Source: Rutpela maculata (Eukaryota; Arthropoda; Insecta; Coleoptera; Cerambycidae). From it: DNA of 64,000 bases. The DNA is taken from the NCBI GenBank assembly GCA_936432065.2, contig OW386294.2, positions 52,914,945 to 52,978,944 on the forward strand, read 5' to 3'. Positions 10,474 to 22,321 of the stretch are shown here, one piece after another (position 1 is the stretch's first letter; every line of letters begins with the position of its first letter). A model generated the notes under the pieces. The model was not told where the DNA came from and made no database searches. It was given only the letters and a program-made list of their open reading frames with translations. A program made the position numbers and the translations under genes.

Positions 10474-10569
10474 CACTAAAATGTATTTTTTTGTTTTTTA
10501 TTTTAATACTTGAAGATAATAAAAAATATTATTACATTGAATACAATTTTTAAATATTATCTAATTAAT

Positions 10570-10905
10570 TCAATTGTCCTTGTCTTGAAGATCTACCATG
10601 TTTGCAAGATCCGGCTTCAAATACTGTTTTATTACTTGTAGAAATTGATGTAAACCGAATTTCACCAGCTCCTGGACAAGGCACTTCTCGCATATTCTTT
10701 CTTTTAAAAACTTCTGACAAACTCCGTGACCCACTTCATATGTCTTCGCTAGTTCGTTACATTCCTCCTCGGAGTAAAATATTCCCATCCCATATACTGC
10801 CTCATGTTCTGCATCAAACTGAAGATTTGAGAACTTTTGGCTTAAATGTCTGACACCACTTTCCAAATCAGTAATCTCAATTTCCTTAACATAACACATC
10901 CACAT
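10570..10905 (-). CDS. Uncharacterised 111-aa ORF convergent to the capsid cluster
   Basis: The minus-strand frame is intact from 10905 to 10570. The protein has two Cys pairs (EVGHGVCQKF and ERICEKCLVQ) and acidic stretches (YSEEECNELAK), compatible with a small metal-binding or structural protein. It lies in the same orientation as the polymerase and about 630 bp beyond its 3' end, within the virus-like element. No family is recognised. It could be an open frame by chance, although its composition looks coding. Confidence 0.45.
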   Translation of the reverse strand: MWMCYVKEIEITDLESGVRHLSQKFSNLQFDAEHEAVYGMGIFYSEEECNELAKTYEVGHGVCQKFLKERICEKCLVQELVKFGLHQFLQVIKQYLKPDLANMVDLQDKDN

Positions 10906-11058
10906 CTTTCGTTACTATTTTTTTCTTTTTTCGGATATGATGATACGGTCAACTAATCACTTCAATTAATGTTCATGTTTTATAATGAAAGATCATACCT
11001 CCCACTTTACTTCAGATACACGTGAAATACCTCACACCTGTTTCACCACATTTGTGAA

Positions 11059-11276
11059 GTCAGCAGTTCATTCAACTTGCAAAGTTAACAGTTTATTTTA
11101 CTTACATATCAGATATTTTATTCAACTTATGTCAGCAGTTCATTCAACTTGCAAAGTTAGCAGTTTATTTTACTTGCACATCAGATATTTTTATTCAACT
11201 TATGTCAGCAGTTCATTGTACTGACAGTATTAGATAGCTGCAAACTCAGCAGTTCATTCAACTTGCAAAGACAGCA
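11059..11276. repeat. Tandem repeat of 72-73 bp, about three units
   Basis: Blocks starting GTCAGCAGTTCATTCAACTT begin at 11059 and 11131; a third, divergent block begins near 11204, and a partial GCAGTTCATTCAACTTGCAA follows near 11250. It lies between the small minus-strand ORF and the 3' end of the polymerase pseudogene. Bases 11277-11538 contain no gene that I can see. Confidence 0.7.
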
Positions 11277-11538
11277 GCTCGTTATTTACTCCACATTGTA
11301 TGTTGTACAATATATTCCAAAAATAGGAAATATATGTCATTACTTATCTAATGGGATATGTGTAATAGAATATGAAATATAAAACTAAAATAAATCATTT
11401 ATTTGATTAATTTCAGATATTACCTAAATACAGTTATTTCATATATCTTTATACAACCAAAAAAATCGGTAATGATATAAAAAATAACAATTTTTATAAA
11501 ATGAAATTACAAATAATTTTTACATTAAAACAAAAAAC

Positions 11539-14500
11539 TTACAATAAATCTAAGTCAAAGTCGATATCATGATTTTCCTGTTCAATAATCGCATTAGCTA
11601 ATCTTAAAAGAACCGTTAAATTATGTTCAGCTGTATTATGGTCAGTGTTATCGTATAAATTACGAATAGAGTAATGCCCCCACGCAAGGGTTTTTGTGCT
11701 TCCAGGTATAACATATTGCTTATCATCTTGTGCGGAAAGCGCAACTTTATTTTTCAACTCGGTATATATTGTATGCAGATGTGAAGAGAATACATACATT
11801 TTTCGATATATGAGACCGCCATCTTCTACTATTTGTTTATAATCAACCAAATGTAATTGATTCTTTATAACACTTTTTGAAACACCCTTGGCTTTCTTTG
11901 TGACGCTATCGTTTACTTTAACACAGTAAGCTTTTGCCCCGGTACCAAAAAAGCCTTCTATTGGCATACCTGCGTATTCATCCTTCATTTTACCTATGAC
12001 TGATTGCGTTTTCGGAATGTTGTGTACATTTGGAATCGAAAAATTTGATGTGTCGAATAATTCTATATTTTTTTGAATATCGTCATAAACATTATTTGTG
12101 TAAATTCCTAGAATTAAAGAGTCCGTGTCAGTATAACACAGAAAAGCTTTGTCATCATATTGCTTCTTTATGAAGTTATAAAAAAAGTTATAAATTATTG
12201 TTTTAGAGATATCCAAAATGGTGAAGCCTATATAGAGCGGTTTGTCATAAAATATTTTCAATAAGGACATTTGCACGGCTACCAAATTTTCTGAAAATAC
12301 TGTACTTGATTTAAAATTGGGTTTTGCAATAAGTCCTTCGGCACCCACACTACCTATGCTATTTCTCCAATGCGATACTAATTTTACATCAACCCTATTA
12401 TCAACATTTTCCATTGTCTTCCCAAATATTGAATTTATTAAAAATTTAAAAAGATCTCGTTCAAATGCATTTTTTGAAGAATTTCTAAGTTCAGTATGCA
12501 AATCGATGTATGTTTTTAACCAAGCAGATTGTGAAAATTCTATGATTCTATATATTTTCCAAAGTATTAACCATGTTTCAAGCACTGTTTCAAATTTCGA
12601 TAATGGAGAACATATTTATGTTTATCATGCAAATTTAGAATTAATTTTGAATTTTTGGAGCCAGGAGGCACAATGTTTTCAGGGCAAAATGGTAAATCAT
12701 TATGATTATCATGCAAATGTTGCGGATATTCTAAATCCACTTCTAGTACATAACCTTTTGGTGAATCATCACCAAAGATAGTACAATTGAAGTTTTCGAT
12801 TTCATAATCATTTAACCATCGAAAATCTCCTGTGGGCAAACATTGACTCATTGAAGAACCGTACATATTGGTGGCGTCTAAATATAATATATATGACGTT
12901 GGTTCTGATGAATTATAATCGGGAATTAATGGATTGTTTGCAATGGCTTTTCTATTGCAACATTGACTAACACCACCACGTATTCCCTTTCTAAAAAAGT
13001 GAAGCATATCAATGTCAGTTAGAAGTTCCAGCTCAATGCGAGTCTTTCGTAACATGGCATCCCAACTCAAAAATGGTGCAGTTAAATATTGTGCAGGATC
13101 TAATTTATATGTCTGAAGACATATCTGTCGAAAATTTTCAAAAATATCAGCAAGAAGCAATACATCTGATATTAAATAAATGTCTGAATATTCACCAAGA
13201 GTTCAACAATTAAATGTATGCCACACATCACAAGCCCGATCATAATCTTCCTGAGAAATTGAGTCACCACTCAAGATATTAAAAAACTCATCCTGTGATG
13301 GTAATTTGCCCTCATCCAATTTTTCCAGCGAATCTACGTAGGAATATGGAAAGACACCTTTACGTCTTAATAAATTGAATTGTTTGTCATCGGTATAAAA
13401 TTTTCTTACTTCGAGACATTGATGTGTTTCTAGCGTTTGACTTAGTTTATCCAAAGATGCAGGTAAAAAGCGAAAAGAATCGACAAACCTTAATTTTATG
13501 AAAATTTTTTCGGTTTTTTGTCATTAGATTTATCTACAAGAATTTGTTTGGAAAACGTAATATATTTTTCTTTATTCTGTGCAAGAACTTGAATACTTTC
13601 TCGTTTCAAAGCTAATTTTTTAATAAATAAATGAGAATCGTAATTAGTTAAGTTATGAAAGAATACTGGTATAAATTTAGGTATTTTAAAGTTTAAATTA
13701 TGATGAGAATGAGCAGCTCCTCTGAAATTACCGGTAACGTGGCAATGATCGCGGACCCTTTCATCACCATTCTCAAAAGGTTTATCGCAGATATGACAAA
13801 TTTGACTCTTATTGAAAATATCTTGTTGATTCTGTGATAATGGTTTCATTTCAACTATATTTTTTAAGTGATTTTGATATAATTGTAAGACAAGTTCATC
13901 TAATCTTTAGACAAATACTTCCACAGCATCAACACCTCGATAATATTCAAGTTTGGAAAGATTATCATCAAAACTACACTTTAAGTAGATGCAAAATGAA
14001 TACGGCTCATGTTGGTACGTTTTAACGGAGAAGGATTTACTATCAGATGGTTCATTGTAATGAATTGGCTTTAATAAACTTTCAAAATCTGCATATACAA
14101 CGAAAGGAACCGGCAATTGTTTCTCAAAATTAAATTCAGAATATTTCCTGCAATTAATTCCCCACATTTATTGATTTGTGGATCTGTATCGAGTAAAATG
14201 GTACATAAATGATTACAGTCATTTCTTTCATGAGCATACAATTTCTCAGCAGAATTAAAAAATAGTAGGCAACAGTCACAAATATAATTTCGACCGTGAT
14301 GTTTAGATCTTTGGCTAGAGACTAATCGTGATAAGTCTTCAACATCAGCAATGAGTAATAAGTTTACATGTGTATTTTGTTTTTTATTTGTGAAATGTAA
14401 GGGGCCTACAATCTCACTGACCATTTTACCATCTTTATATTGATTATTTACCCCGAATACGTTTATAGAGATATTATTTAAAATCTCAAATTTATGAATA

Positions 14501-15028
14501 TCATTTAATTTAACAGGAAAATCGATACCTTCAAAATTTAGCAATGTTCCGTAATGAGGATAGGATGATACTTCATGCGGAGGCCCATTGGCTGGAAAAA
14601 TCGCAGCATTGACGGCATAAGCAAAACACTTGTCATCATTATTTTGAATATTTAAAACAGCTCTCTTATTAATAAATTTAGGTCCCCTAATGTATGATGA
14701 TGCGAATAATGGGTTGTATTTGTTGAGGTTGACTTCAAAAAAACTAACGTGCTTCAGAGCCCATCCTAAAAAATAATTAATAGTCATGTAAAAAAATAAA
14801 ACTGCAGAAATCATACGATAAAATAAATTTGTTACACATATCTGAGTCTCGCTCCTGAAAGGTTGATGCTTTCTCAATGATCTCTTCTTTGAACTCATTA
14901 TACAGATTTAATACATTCAATGAGTGCGTCACAACTTTATTTTTAGTATTGAATGACTTTATATCTGACATTTCTTTCTCCTCAATAACGTATAGCCCAA
15001 ATAATTCCATATTAATTTTTAAGCTCAC
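11539..15028 (-). pseudogene. Protein-primed family B DNA polymerase (DNA_pol_B_2 type), broken
   Basis: About 1,100 codons are spread over frames 14777-15028, 14071-14898, 13907-14167, 13496-13849, 13203-13454, 12567-13160 and 11539-12585. Exonuclease motifs are visible: YADFES (about 14085), NLTNYDSHLF (about 13640) and YSDIYLISDVLLL (about 13175). Polymerase motif A is YLDATNMYGS (about 12870), motif B is NSIFGKTMEN (about 12435) and motif C is YTDTDS (about 12125). A Cys/His cluster (ICHICDKPF...HCHV) sits before exonuclease motif II. Damage includes an in-frame TAA at 13907-13909, TGA at 13203-13205, and frameshifts near 14155, 13500 and 12575. One frame change near 14800 looks like an intron (see 14766-14841). 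Such polymerases replicate linear genomes of Polintons, adintoviruses and bidnaviruses. Confidence 0.85.
14766..14841 (-). other. Probable 76-nt spliceosomal intron in the polymerase, donor mutated
   Basis: Two polymerase frames meet here. Removing 76 nt from 14841 to 14766 would restore reading across the junction. The segment ends TATTAATTATTTTTTAG and starts ATATGTGT instead of GTATGT, so only the first donor base differs from consensus. The length is not a multiple of three, which fits the change of frame seen on the two sides. Alternative: an AT-rich insertion that only resembles an intron. Confidence 0.45.
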
Positions 15029-15228
15029 ATTGTAAATATGCTCTCAGAGTATGACAACAAAATGTCCTTTCCGTAGATGGTAGTCTCTGACAGTAATGCG
15101 ATATTTTAAATCAATACAGATATTGACAATTATATATAACTGATATTTCTTTATTATATATTTTAGCTTGGAAATAAATCGGCTCCTAAATGGTCCATAC
15201 TTTTTGTGAATTCTGGGCGACTATAAAA

Positions 15229-15586
15229 TGAAGTCTCGAAAAACTTTTATTAGGCAATCTTCAATAACATGTGCGCCATTTTTATTAATTTCGCCAAATT
15301 ACGGAATTTCAACATTCACTTGAAGATCTTCAGCTCGTAATTTAGTATTCTCAATTTCTACTTCATTGAGGCTAAAACTATCTTGCCTGAAAAATATTTA
15401 CGAATTATTTTCTAGTTTCATCACAGACTACGGTTTCATTTTAACTTACCGTCGATCAGGTTAACTACGTCGTGATCACAAAGATTAATCCATTTTACTA
15501 TATTTTCATCCTTTAGGAATTCAAAGTAACTAATATTACTATTCTCGTTTCAGTTTTTACGACTTTTTACAAAAAAACCTGACATT
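15229..15586 (-). pseudogene. Possible two-exon coding remnant, unrecognised
   Basis: On the minus strand a frame reads SYFEFLKDENIVKWINLC before a GTAAGT donor at 15449. A 63-nt gap ending TATTTTTCAG (15387) is followed by QDSFSLNEVEIENTKLRAED and, after one stop, INKNGAHVIEDCLIKVF to a TAG at 15229. The phases across the gap do not join perfectly, so at least one indel or a wrong splice choice is implied. No family is recognised. The rest of 15030-15743 shows nothing else. Confidence 0.25.
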
Positions 15587-15751
15587 TCAACTACTTTGTT
15601 AATATAAATAAATGACAGACATACTAAATGTGGCAGCGTTTGGGATGTCGCAGTAGAGGACGAAAATGAGACCTTCATTTGCACACACCATATACCCTTA
15701 CATCATGATTAGCAGTATTGTCATCGACATCAAAATTAAGGTCATTATAGA

Positions 15752-16245
15752 CAATGGCGGATTTACATAAGGGCACTTGGGGTACGTGCCCAGGGCCCTC
15801 ACATAATTGGGGCCACCGAATGTATAAAAATGAAGAGATGAAAACGCAAGAAAAAGTTAATTTACAAATTAAAAAAATTAAACTTTATATTCAACAAGAG
15901 TAACATCCAAATCTCAAATAATTTTATATGAAATTTAATGTAATGTTAAGGAGAGGAAATGTAAAGCACTGTAAATGTCTTTTATCCCAAAAAATATTTC
16001 TAAATTGTAAAAAAATGATTTTGTTGATATAAAATTATAATAAAATTAACATTTTCAAAAAATTATTAAAGATTTAATTCGTTATGGATTCACAGCCTTC
16101 AAATGACTCCAAACATAAAGGATCAAAGCTTGCTTGGGTTTAATGCTTACACATTTATATTTTAATTCTGTTAAAATTGGCCGCATTACAAGGGGCCCCC
16201 ACAAAAGAAGTGCCCAGGGGCCTCTCAAACGTAAATCCGGCCCTG
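15752..16245 (+). mobile_element. hAT-type MITE, 494 bp
   Basis: The left end CAATGGCGGATTTACATAAG and the right end AAACGTAAATCCGGCCCTG are inverted relatives of CAGGGCCGGATTTACG. Flanks are ATTATAGA (15744-15751) and ATTAGAGA (16246-16253), a near-perfect 8-bp target duplication as expected for hAT. No transposase is seen. The following 16254-17055 holds no gene that I can support. Confidence 0.65.
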
Positions 16246-17055
16246 ATTAGAGAAAGTGGTTTTACCTTTATTGTTAACAATGTCCCAATATTTCAAGTTA
16301 TATCCCATAGCTGTTTATTATTTTTCCTACAAGTATCAATATTATGCTTAAAATTTTTCAGGTTTTAGGGAGTCGTTATATAAATTTCTTAGCTGACAAT
16401 ATAGACGTCTATGTTCCGGTAGTTTGGATTTCTTGTAACTCAACCATGACTTTACCTTCAGCTTCCTAATAATCCTAAGGTTATCAGTAAATCCGGGCTT
16501 ATGTTTTCGGGTAGAAGAAGTGATGGTGCACGCATCTCGAAGATGTATAACAGAGGTATAACAGGCATGAATTCAAATATTCTACTTCGTTGATACATCA
16601 GGGAGTAAATAAATTAAGTTCCAATCAATTTAAGCAGAATCCCTATTAAATGAATCCAGATTAAAATCCCTAAAAGATATAGAGTAGGAACATGAAAAAT
16701 GTAAAAATATTTTTCGTAAAAAAATATGAAAAAGTGCAATTTTCTTCACTTTCGCAATTCCAAATCAAATCTCGACCTGTCAATTTGACAATTTAAACCT
16801 GAGATAGACAAGTCTACTACTTATCAGACATTGTAACTATCTGTCACAATTACTATCTGCTGACAATTACAAGAAACTGACTTACTATTTACAGGCAATC
16901 TTAAAAGTTTGTTAACTCTGCAAGTATCAATTGAACTTATTTTACCCAACTTACTTCATTTACTAATACATTTTTAATGTCATTTAAGCAAATACTTTAT
17001 CAAAAGTCTTGTTCTGATATTTATGCCGTTTTATGTTGTTTCTTTTCAAGGAAAA

Positions 17056-19262
17056 CCCAACTAGCACAATTAGTTGCTGGAACGTAGCAACGACTATTGT
17101 AGGTACTTTAAAGTGTTCTGTCACTAGTCACAAGAGCATAACAGGAACGTTCCCATTACGTGAGTACGACCAAAATGGGAAATATTTTTTCGGTTACCGC
17201 AACATTCCGGCTACGTTCCCGGAACTATTCCGGTTACGTTCCAATGGCTTTGTGGTTATGTAGCGGTAACGTCGCGGAGTGTAAACCGTGACTTTCTGGG
17301 AACTTTACCACTCCCCACTATATCAAATGAATGTTGCCTGCTTTGTCTTGCAACTGATTTTATTATACCTACTTGTGTTTCATTCCTACATGATTATTGC
17401 TCTCCATTTCCCTAACTCAGAAACTTAATAGAATATTAGAATAGTATAATATTAGAAGGAAAAACTTGTACAATTTCCCAATGGCTAAGCATCAAAATTA
17501 AAACGAATGCAAGTTTATTGTCAAACATAATGATAATACGTCCGAATCTGGCACGCGCCTTTATAATTTGCACTTTTTAATTAAAATATTGTCTTTAAAA
17601 TATTTCACGCGAGAATGTGTCAACCTGGATGCTGAAAGCTATTTTTTATTGTTCTTTGAAACCTGAAAATAATTTTGATCCATTAATTTATTATATTTGG
17701 TGTAGAAATAGAGATAAATTAAATTTTTAAGTTATTTATGAAGTTATGGTTCATGTCTTGTAATAATGGTGTCATAAGCCTTGGCCAACAAGATGGCGTA
17801 TTTCAAAAAGAATCACTTTGAAGTCGTTTTTACTAAGAAATGTGACTTGAAAGTAATTGTTACTTGAGGATAGTGACAGGAACTGAAAATATGTGACTTT
17901 AAAGTTACATTTATTACAAAGTACCGAATGGGACTGTAGCGTCACTTTAAAGTTGCAGCAAGGTTCCCGCTGCCACTTCATGTTACATTTTTTCCAACAT
18001 TGATTCTGAACGCCGCGCCCTGGTATGCTGCCATGCGTCCGTCGCGCGACGTTTAAACTGAACGCGCCCCTAATTTTGACTTTTGTCTATAGGGGACAAT
18101 CACATCAGCAGATGGTATCAGTGAATTTCAATATTTTCAATCAATATATCGGAAATGGTGACGAAAACATGTAGTTGTCATAACGTTACGTCTGTTATTT
18201 TATTAATTTTCTTATGTTTGTGAACTATTTTCAAATATGCCGAAGATAGAATTAGAATTGTGTGATATCTTTACTCAAATTGCATGCAGAAGTAGACCCA
18301 TCAAGGAAGGTGAAGTGGTATTTAGAGCTGGACATGTAATTTTCTGCTAAGTCGAAGATGCTGTGAAAAAACAAATATTTGCCCTTTGTTTGCAATGAAT
18401 TTATAAGGTGATGTTGATAAATGAAAATGCATGTGTAGTTTTACAGCAGGCCAATCCGGATATTATAAGCAAACTAGGAATTATTTTAACCATATGCACA
18501 TGTATATTGTGAAAAAGAAGAGAAATTTGAATAAATGATTTTTTTTTAATTATGTTTTATTTCAGTACTATTGTATTTGTTTACCTGTTTATGTTTCTCA
18601 AAAAAAAATACTAGTTCAACATAGAGTGCAAAATTACTTCACAACATCAATTAAATTTCTGAAATATGACTAGTAAGTGTAAAAGACAATGTTCACTAAC
18701 AGTGCATATAGTGGAAACAATTTGGAAAAGATAAAGGCCACAAAACAAGCATAAACTATATAGGTTAAGTATTTCATTCCTCTCGTTATATCGCCCCTCC
18801 TTTCCTATATATCGTTAACAATGGGAACTAGATGGTAAAATTTACTTCATGGTGAATTTAAGAGGTAATACGCACTTCATAGCAGCTGTGCACGGTGAAG
18901 ATCAGTTCTGCAGTTAGCGGTAACGTCATTAACACAAATAAATATTACTAACAAGGTCCATGACTTTAAATGGATAGTAAAGGTTCCCAGAGCGTTGCGG
19001 CCACTAACAAAGCTACTTGAAAGTAGTTGCAACTTCGAAGGTCATCCCACTGGTAATTAGGGCATCCCCATGCAACGGAAAAGCTACGTAGAAGTCACAT
19101 AACTCTAAAGTAACCGCTAGTGGTAAAAACTACGAGGCAGTGACTACGGATATGTCAAATGAAGTTATTTACACATCAAAGTCGTAAATTTAGTGACGGA
19201 TTCGTAGTGGTTACTCATTCGAAGTTCCCATCTCAGTTACTGTTACTTTGGCGCTAGTTGGG
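17056..19262. mobile_element. Non-autonomous TIR element, 2.2 kb
   Basis: The ends are inverted: CCCAACTAGCACAATTAG at the left and TTTGGCGCTAGTTGGG at the right. Flanks are A-rich (AAAA/AAAT), so a target duplication cannot be judged. The subterminal zones are rich in GTAACG- and GAAGT-type words on both sides. The middle has an unusually GC-rich patch near 18000-18070 and a short coding-like frame at 18237-18350. No transposase is seen. Confidence 0.55.
18237..18350 (+). pseudogene. Short coding-like fragment (37 aa) inside the TIR element
   Basis: An ATG at 18237 reads MPKIELELCDIFTQIACRSR, then PIKEGEVVFRAGHVIFC, and stops at TAA 18348-18350. The pattern recalls the start of short insect proteins that continue into a Cys-rich (SWIM-like) domain, but no such domain follows in any frame here. 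It may be a captured host exon or the remnant of a transposon gene. Family identity is uncertain. Confidence 0.3.
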
Positions 19263-19368
19263 AAATTTTTGTTATGAATTATGAAGAACTATCCAAGATG
19301 CACAAATAATAACAAAAGACAAGTGTTGGACAAATATGGGATTTCTGAGAGATTTTTATCAGGAAAAT

Positions 19369-20026
19369 CCGCTGCCCAAGGAATCACTACTTCCACATCC
19401 AGATTTTCTATCCAAGTCATTCACAACGAAAAAATTTTGTATGTGGAAATAATTGTTTATGGAACTTTAATAATATAATATTTGAAATCCTCTACCCCGA
19501 AAACCCATACAACGATACCCCACATCGGTAGGGGGGTGGGGGTGGATGAAGTAAAAAAATTTTGAGGTTTCTGGTTCTTGTACACACACTAAATCACAAT
19601 TTTCTTTCATCCCCTTTAATAATGGGGTGGAGGTGGTCATGGGGGTGGCTAATGCCAAAATTTTTTTTGAGATCTTAGCTTCTCTTGTATACACTAAATA
19701 CCAATTTTATGGACTCTTACCTGCTTCATTTACCTATTTACCCCAAATTTACCCCCCAAACCTTCGACGGAACAAAATGAAAATATAATTTAGTTCTAGA
19801 TCTCGTTAAAGTACATATGTGTACCAAATTTCAAGTCAATATCTCAAACGGTTTCAGAGTAAACGTGCGCACAAAAAAAGTTACAGACAGACCGACAGAC
19901 AGACAAAAAATTTTTTTCGTTCAAACTTAAAATCTCGACGTTTCATGATATTCTAAGCCTATTTGAACAATAAAGGTTTTTAAAAATTTTTTTGTCGTTA
20001 CTATACTTCCACTGGATGTGGAAGTA
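19369..20026 (+). mobile_element. GTGGAAGT-ended MITE family, copy 1
   Basis: The copy starts CCGCTGCCCAAGGAATCACT, has TACTTCCACATCCAG at 19388, and ends with GTCGTTACTATACTTCCAC plus GGATGTGGAAGTA. The last part folds as an 8-bp hairpin (ACTTCCAC/GTGGAAGT). The interior has a CAGACAGACCGACAG block and the conserved GTACATATGTGTACCAAATT. Copies 2 (51536-52190) and 3 (57872-58562, inverted) share the same ends, which defines the element. There is no coding capacity. Confidence 0.75.
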
Positions 20027-20189
20027 AAAACAATTGTAAATATTCGCAGACCTGCTAAAGAATTACACATAAAAAAATTATTTTGCAAGAGATTCTAAAT
20101 ACAAAGTGAGAAAGATACCGAAAAAAGTGGGTTGTGTTGTCGTTACGTTTTATTGTTGTCTTTCTATGATATTTGACAGTGTAGTAGCA

Positions 20190-21536
20190 ATAGATAGATA
20201 GATAGATGTCTTTATTTGTTCACGTAATAAAAAAAATTACAAAAACCCAGAGGGTGTAGAACTTGTCAAAAAAAAGAAACTATGCTACAGTTGAAATATG
20301 GTATACATGTATATAGTAAAATAGTAAAAAAAGAATCTAATGTAATAGAGTAAAAGACTAACGTAATAATATATAATGTATAACACAAGACAGAACAATA
20401 GTTATAATAACAATACAATTTAAAATATATTACAAGTAAAAACAGAAATAGAAACTATTTTATAGTGTATCATCAAGGTACTCATCTAGCGTATAATATG
20501 CTTTTTCCACAAGTGTGGCTTGCAACTTCGCTTTCAAATGTTTTAGTGATAAGTTTTTATACATGTCCGGAAGTTTATTATAGACTTTGATTATTGTGAA
20601 AGGTACGTTTTTCTGTACATATGTATAATTTGCTTTAATATTAAGTAAGTCATTTTTATGTCTTGTATTGTAAAGATGAACTCTATCATGGTCTGCAAAC
20701 AGAGACATATTCTTTGTTACAAATATCACAGCTTCATATATATATAGACTCATTAAGGTAAGTATCTGTAGTTCTTTAAATATAGGTTTGCAGCTAACTG
20801 TTTGTTTGATATTCAGTATATTCCTGATACATCTTTTCTGCAATAAAAATATTTTGTAAATGTGATTTGTGCCTCCCCAAAAGACTAGGCCATATCTAAA
20901 TCTAGATTCAACATAGGCATAGTATGCTATATATGCGACTTCAGCATTTACATTTAGTGATATTACTTTTAAGGCGTAACAAGACTTGGCTATATTAGAT
21001 GCAAGCTCGTCAGTGTGGGACTTCCAATCGAGCCGAGAATCTATAGTAATACCCAGAAAGCATATTTGGGACACAGTATTCAATGTAATGTCACCATTTG
21101 TAAAAGTTTTCTCCACACTAGACTTACTATTTGAAAATGATATGGCTTGTGTTTTATCTTTGTTTAATTTTAGATTGAGAGGGGTATAGTATTTTTCAAG
21201 TATGTCTAGTGCCGAGAAAACTTTTTGCTCCAAGACTATTGGATCTGCCGAGTTAATGATTAAAGAACAATCATCTGCATATTGAATAGTAGTAAATTCA
21301 TCAAGAACCATGGGTAAGTCGTTGGTATATAATATATACAATAACGGTCCCAATATTGATCCCTGTGGAACACCTCTCTTTATCACCAGACTTTGTGATT
21401 TTAGTAACTCACCATTGCTATCTGTCTCTACGACATACTGAATTCTATTATTTAGGTAAGATGTTAGTAGTTGCAATGTGTTACCTCTAATTCCATACTT
21501 TTCGATCTTTTCTATTAAAATGTTATATACAAACAA
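20190..21536 (-). mobile_element. 5'-truncated non-LTR retrotransposon (CR1/jockey-type RT fragment)
   Basis: A continuous 358-codon minus-strand frame (20460-21536) starts inside reverse transcriptase. It contains RGVPQGSILGPLLYILYTND (fingers/palm) and QYADDCSLI, the YADD catalytic box, and a C-terminal YNTRHK...VYNKLPD region usual for jockey/CR1-like LINEs. There is no endonuclease domain because the 5' part is missing. The 3' end on the minus strand reads AATAAAGACATCTATCTATC, i.e. the GATA microsatellite at about 20190-20206 is the tail. It lies downstream, on the same strand, of the last visible exons of the HDAC6-like gene. Confidence 0.8.
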
Positions 21537-22261
21537 AGTAGCAGTTCACGATATCAAAACGCATCTCTCTCTAATCCCAACTCAACTTGAATTTGAAGCA
21601 GGATTTATCATTCATAGACCGAGAGCTGGTGTCATGTCATTTGCATAGCCAGTCATTTATGGCAATAATAAACCACCCGTCTGCTGCGACGATTCAGTCA
21701 ACTATGGGTGCAGCGATTTATTAATTTTGTGGAAAAAAAGGAAATAAAATGTTATTATTCTATTTTCTACTCTATTCTATTTATTTCAGATCAGTTTGAT
21801 TACAATTGCAAAAGTTATGTGACCGTCTGTGGAAGAATTGTTTTCATCTCTGAAATATTCGTTACACAAATCTCTTTTTAGACCAATTTTGTAGTGAAAT
21901 CTTATTGCGAGATTGGCGGCGACTTTTTAGGAAGTTTTACCGCGACTGCCTTTCAAGGATAACCTCGGAAATCGTCTGCCAGTGCAGTTTATGGTTTCTC
22001 TGACTTCTGCAATTGTAATCAAACTGAATTTAATCCGGAATAAATAACGTTATACTTAATTCGTTTTTTTTCACACAACTGATAAAGTACCACAATCAGT
22101 TGACCAAACCGGCATGGTAGAAGTATAGTTTATTATTCTTGCCACCATACATAATGTTAAATCTTTGGAATCTTATGACATGGTATCCCGATGCCAAGTC
22201 AAATAGAGATCAATTTCTGCTATTAAAATTTAAAAAAATAAATCAGATGGTATTGTCTCAC

Positions 22262-22321
22262 CTTCTCGTCGCCTAAACAAGAATCATAACCGGCTGATAC
22301 AATGATTAAATCAGGGTTAAA
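22262..22321 (-). CDS. HDAC6: HDAC6-like alternative exon B (60 nt)
   Basis: Flanked by a long T-run ending CAG and by the donor GTGAGA, phase 0 to 0. It encodes FNPDLIIVSAGYDSCLGDEK, the same segment as exon A with a different loop after the zinc-binding Asp. No stop or splice damage is seen, which argues against a dead duplicate. No further exon of this gene was recognised between 21540 and 22261. Confidence 0.78.

Noticed and set aside
12317..12781. Plus-strand 154-codon ORF
   Set aside because: Antisense shadow of the polymerase pseudogene; the polymerase motifs are on the minus strand.
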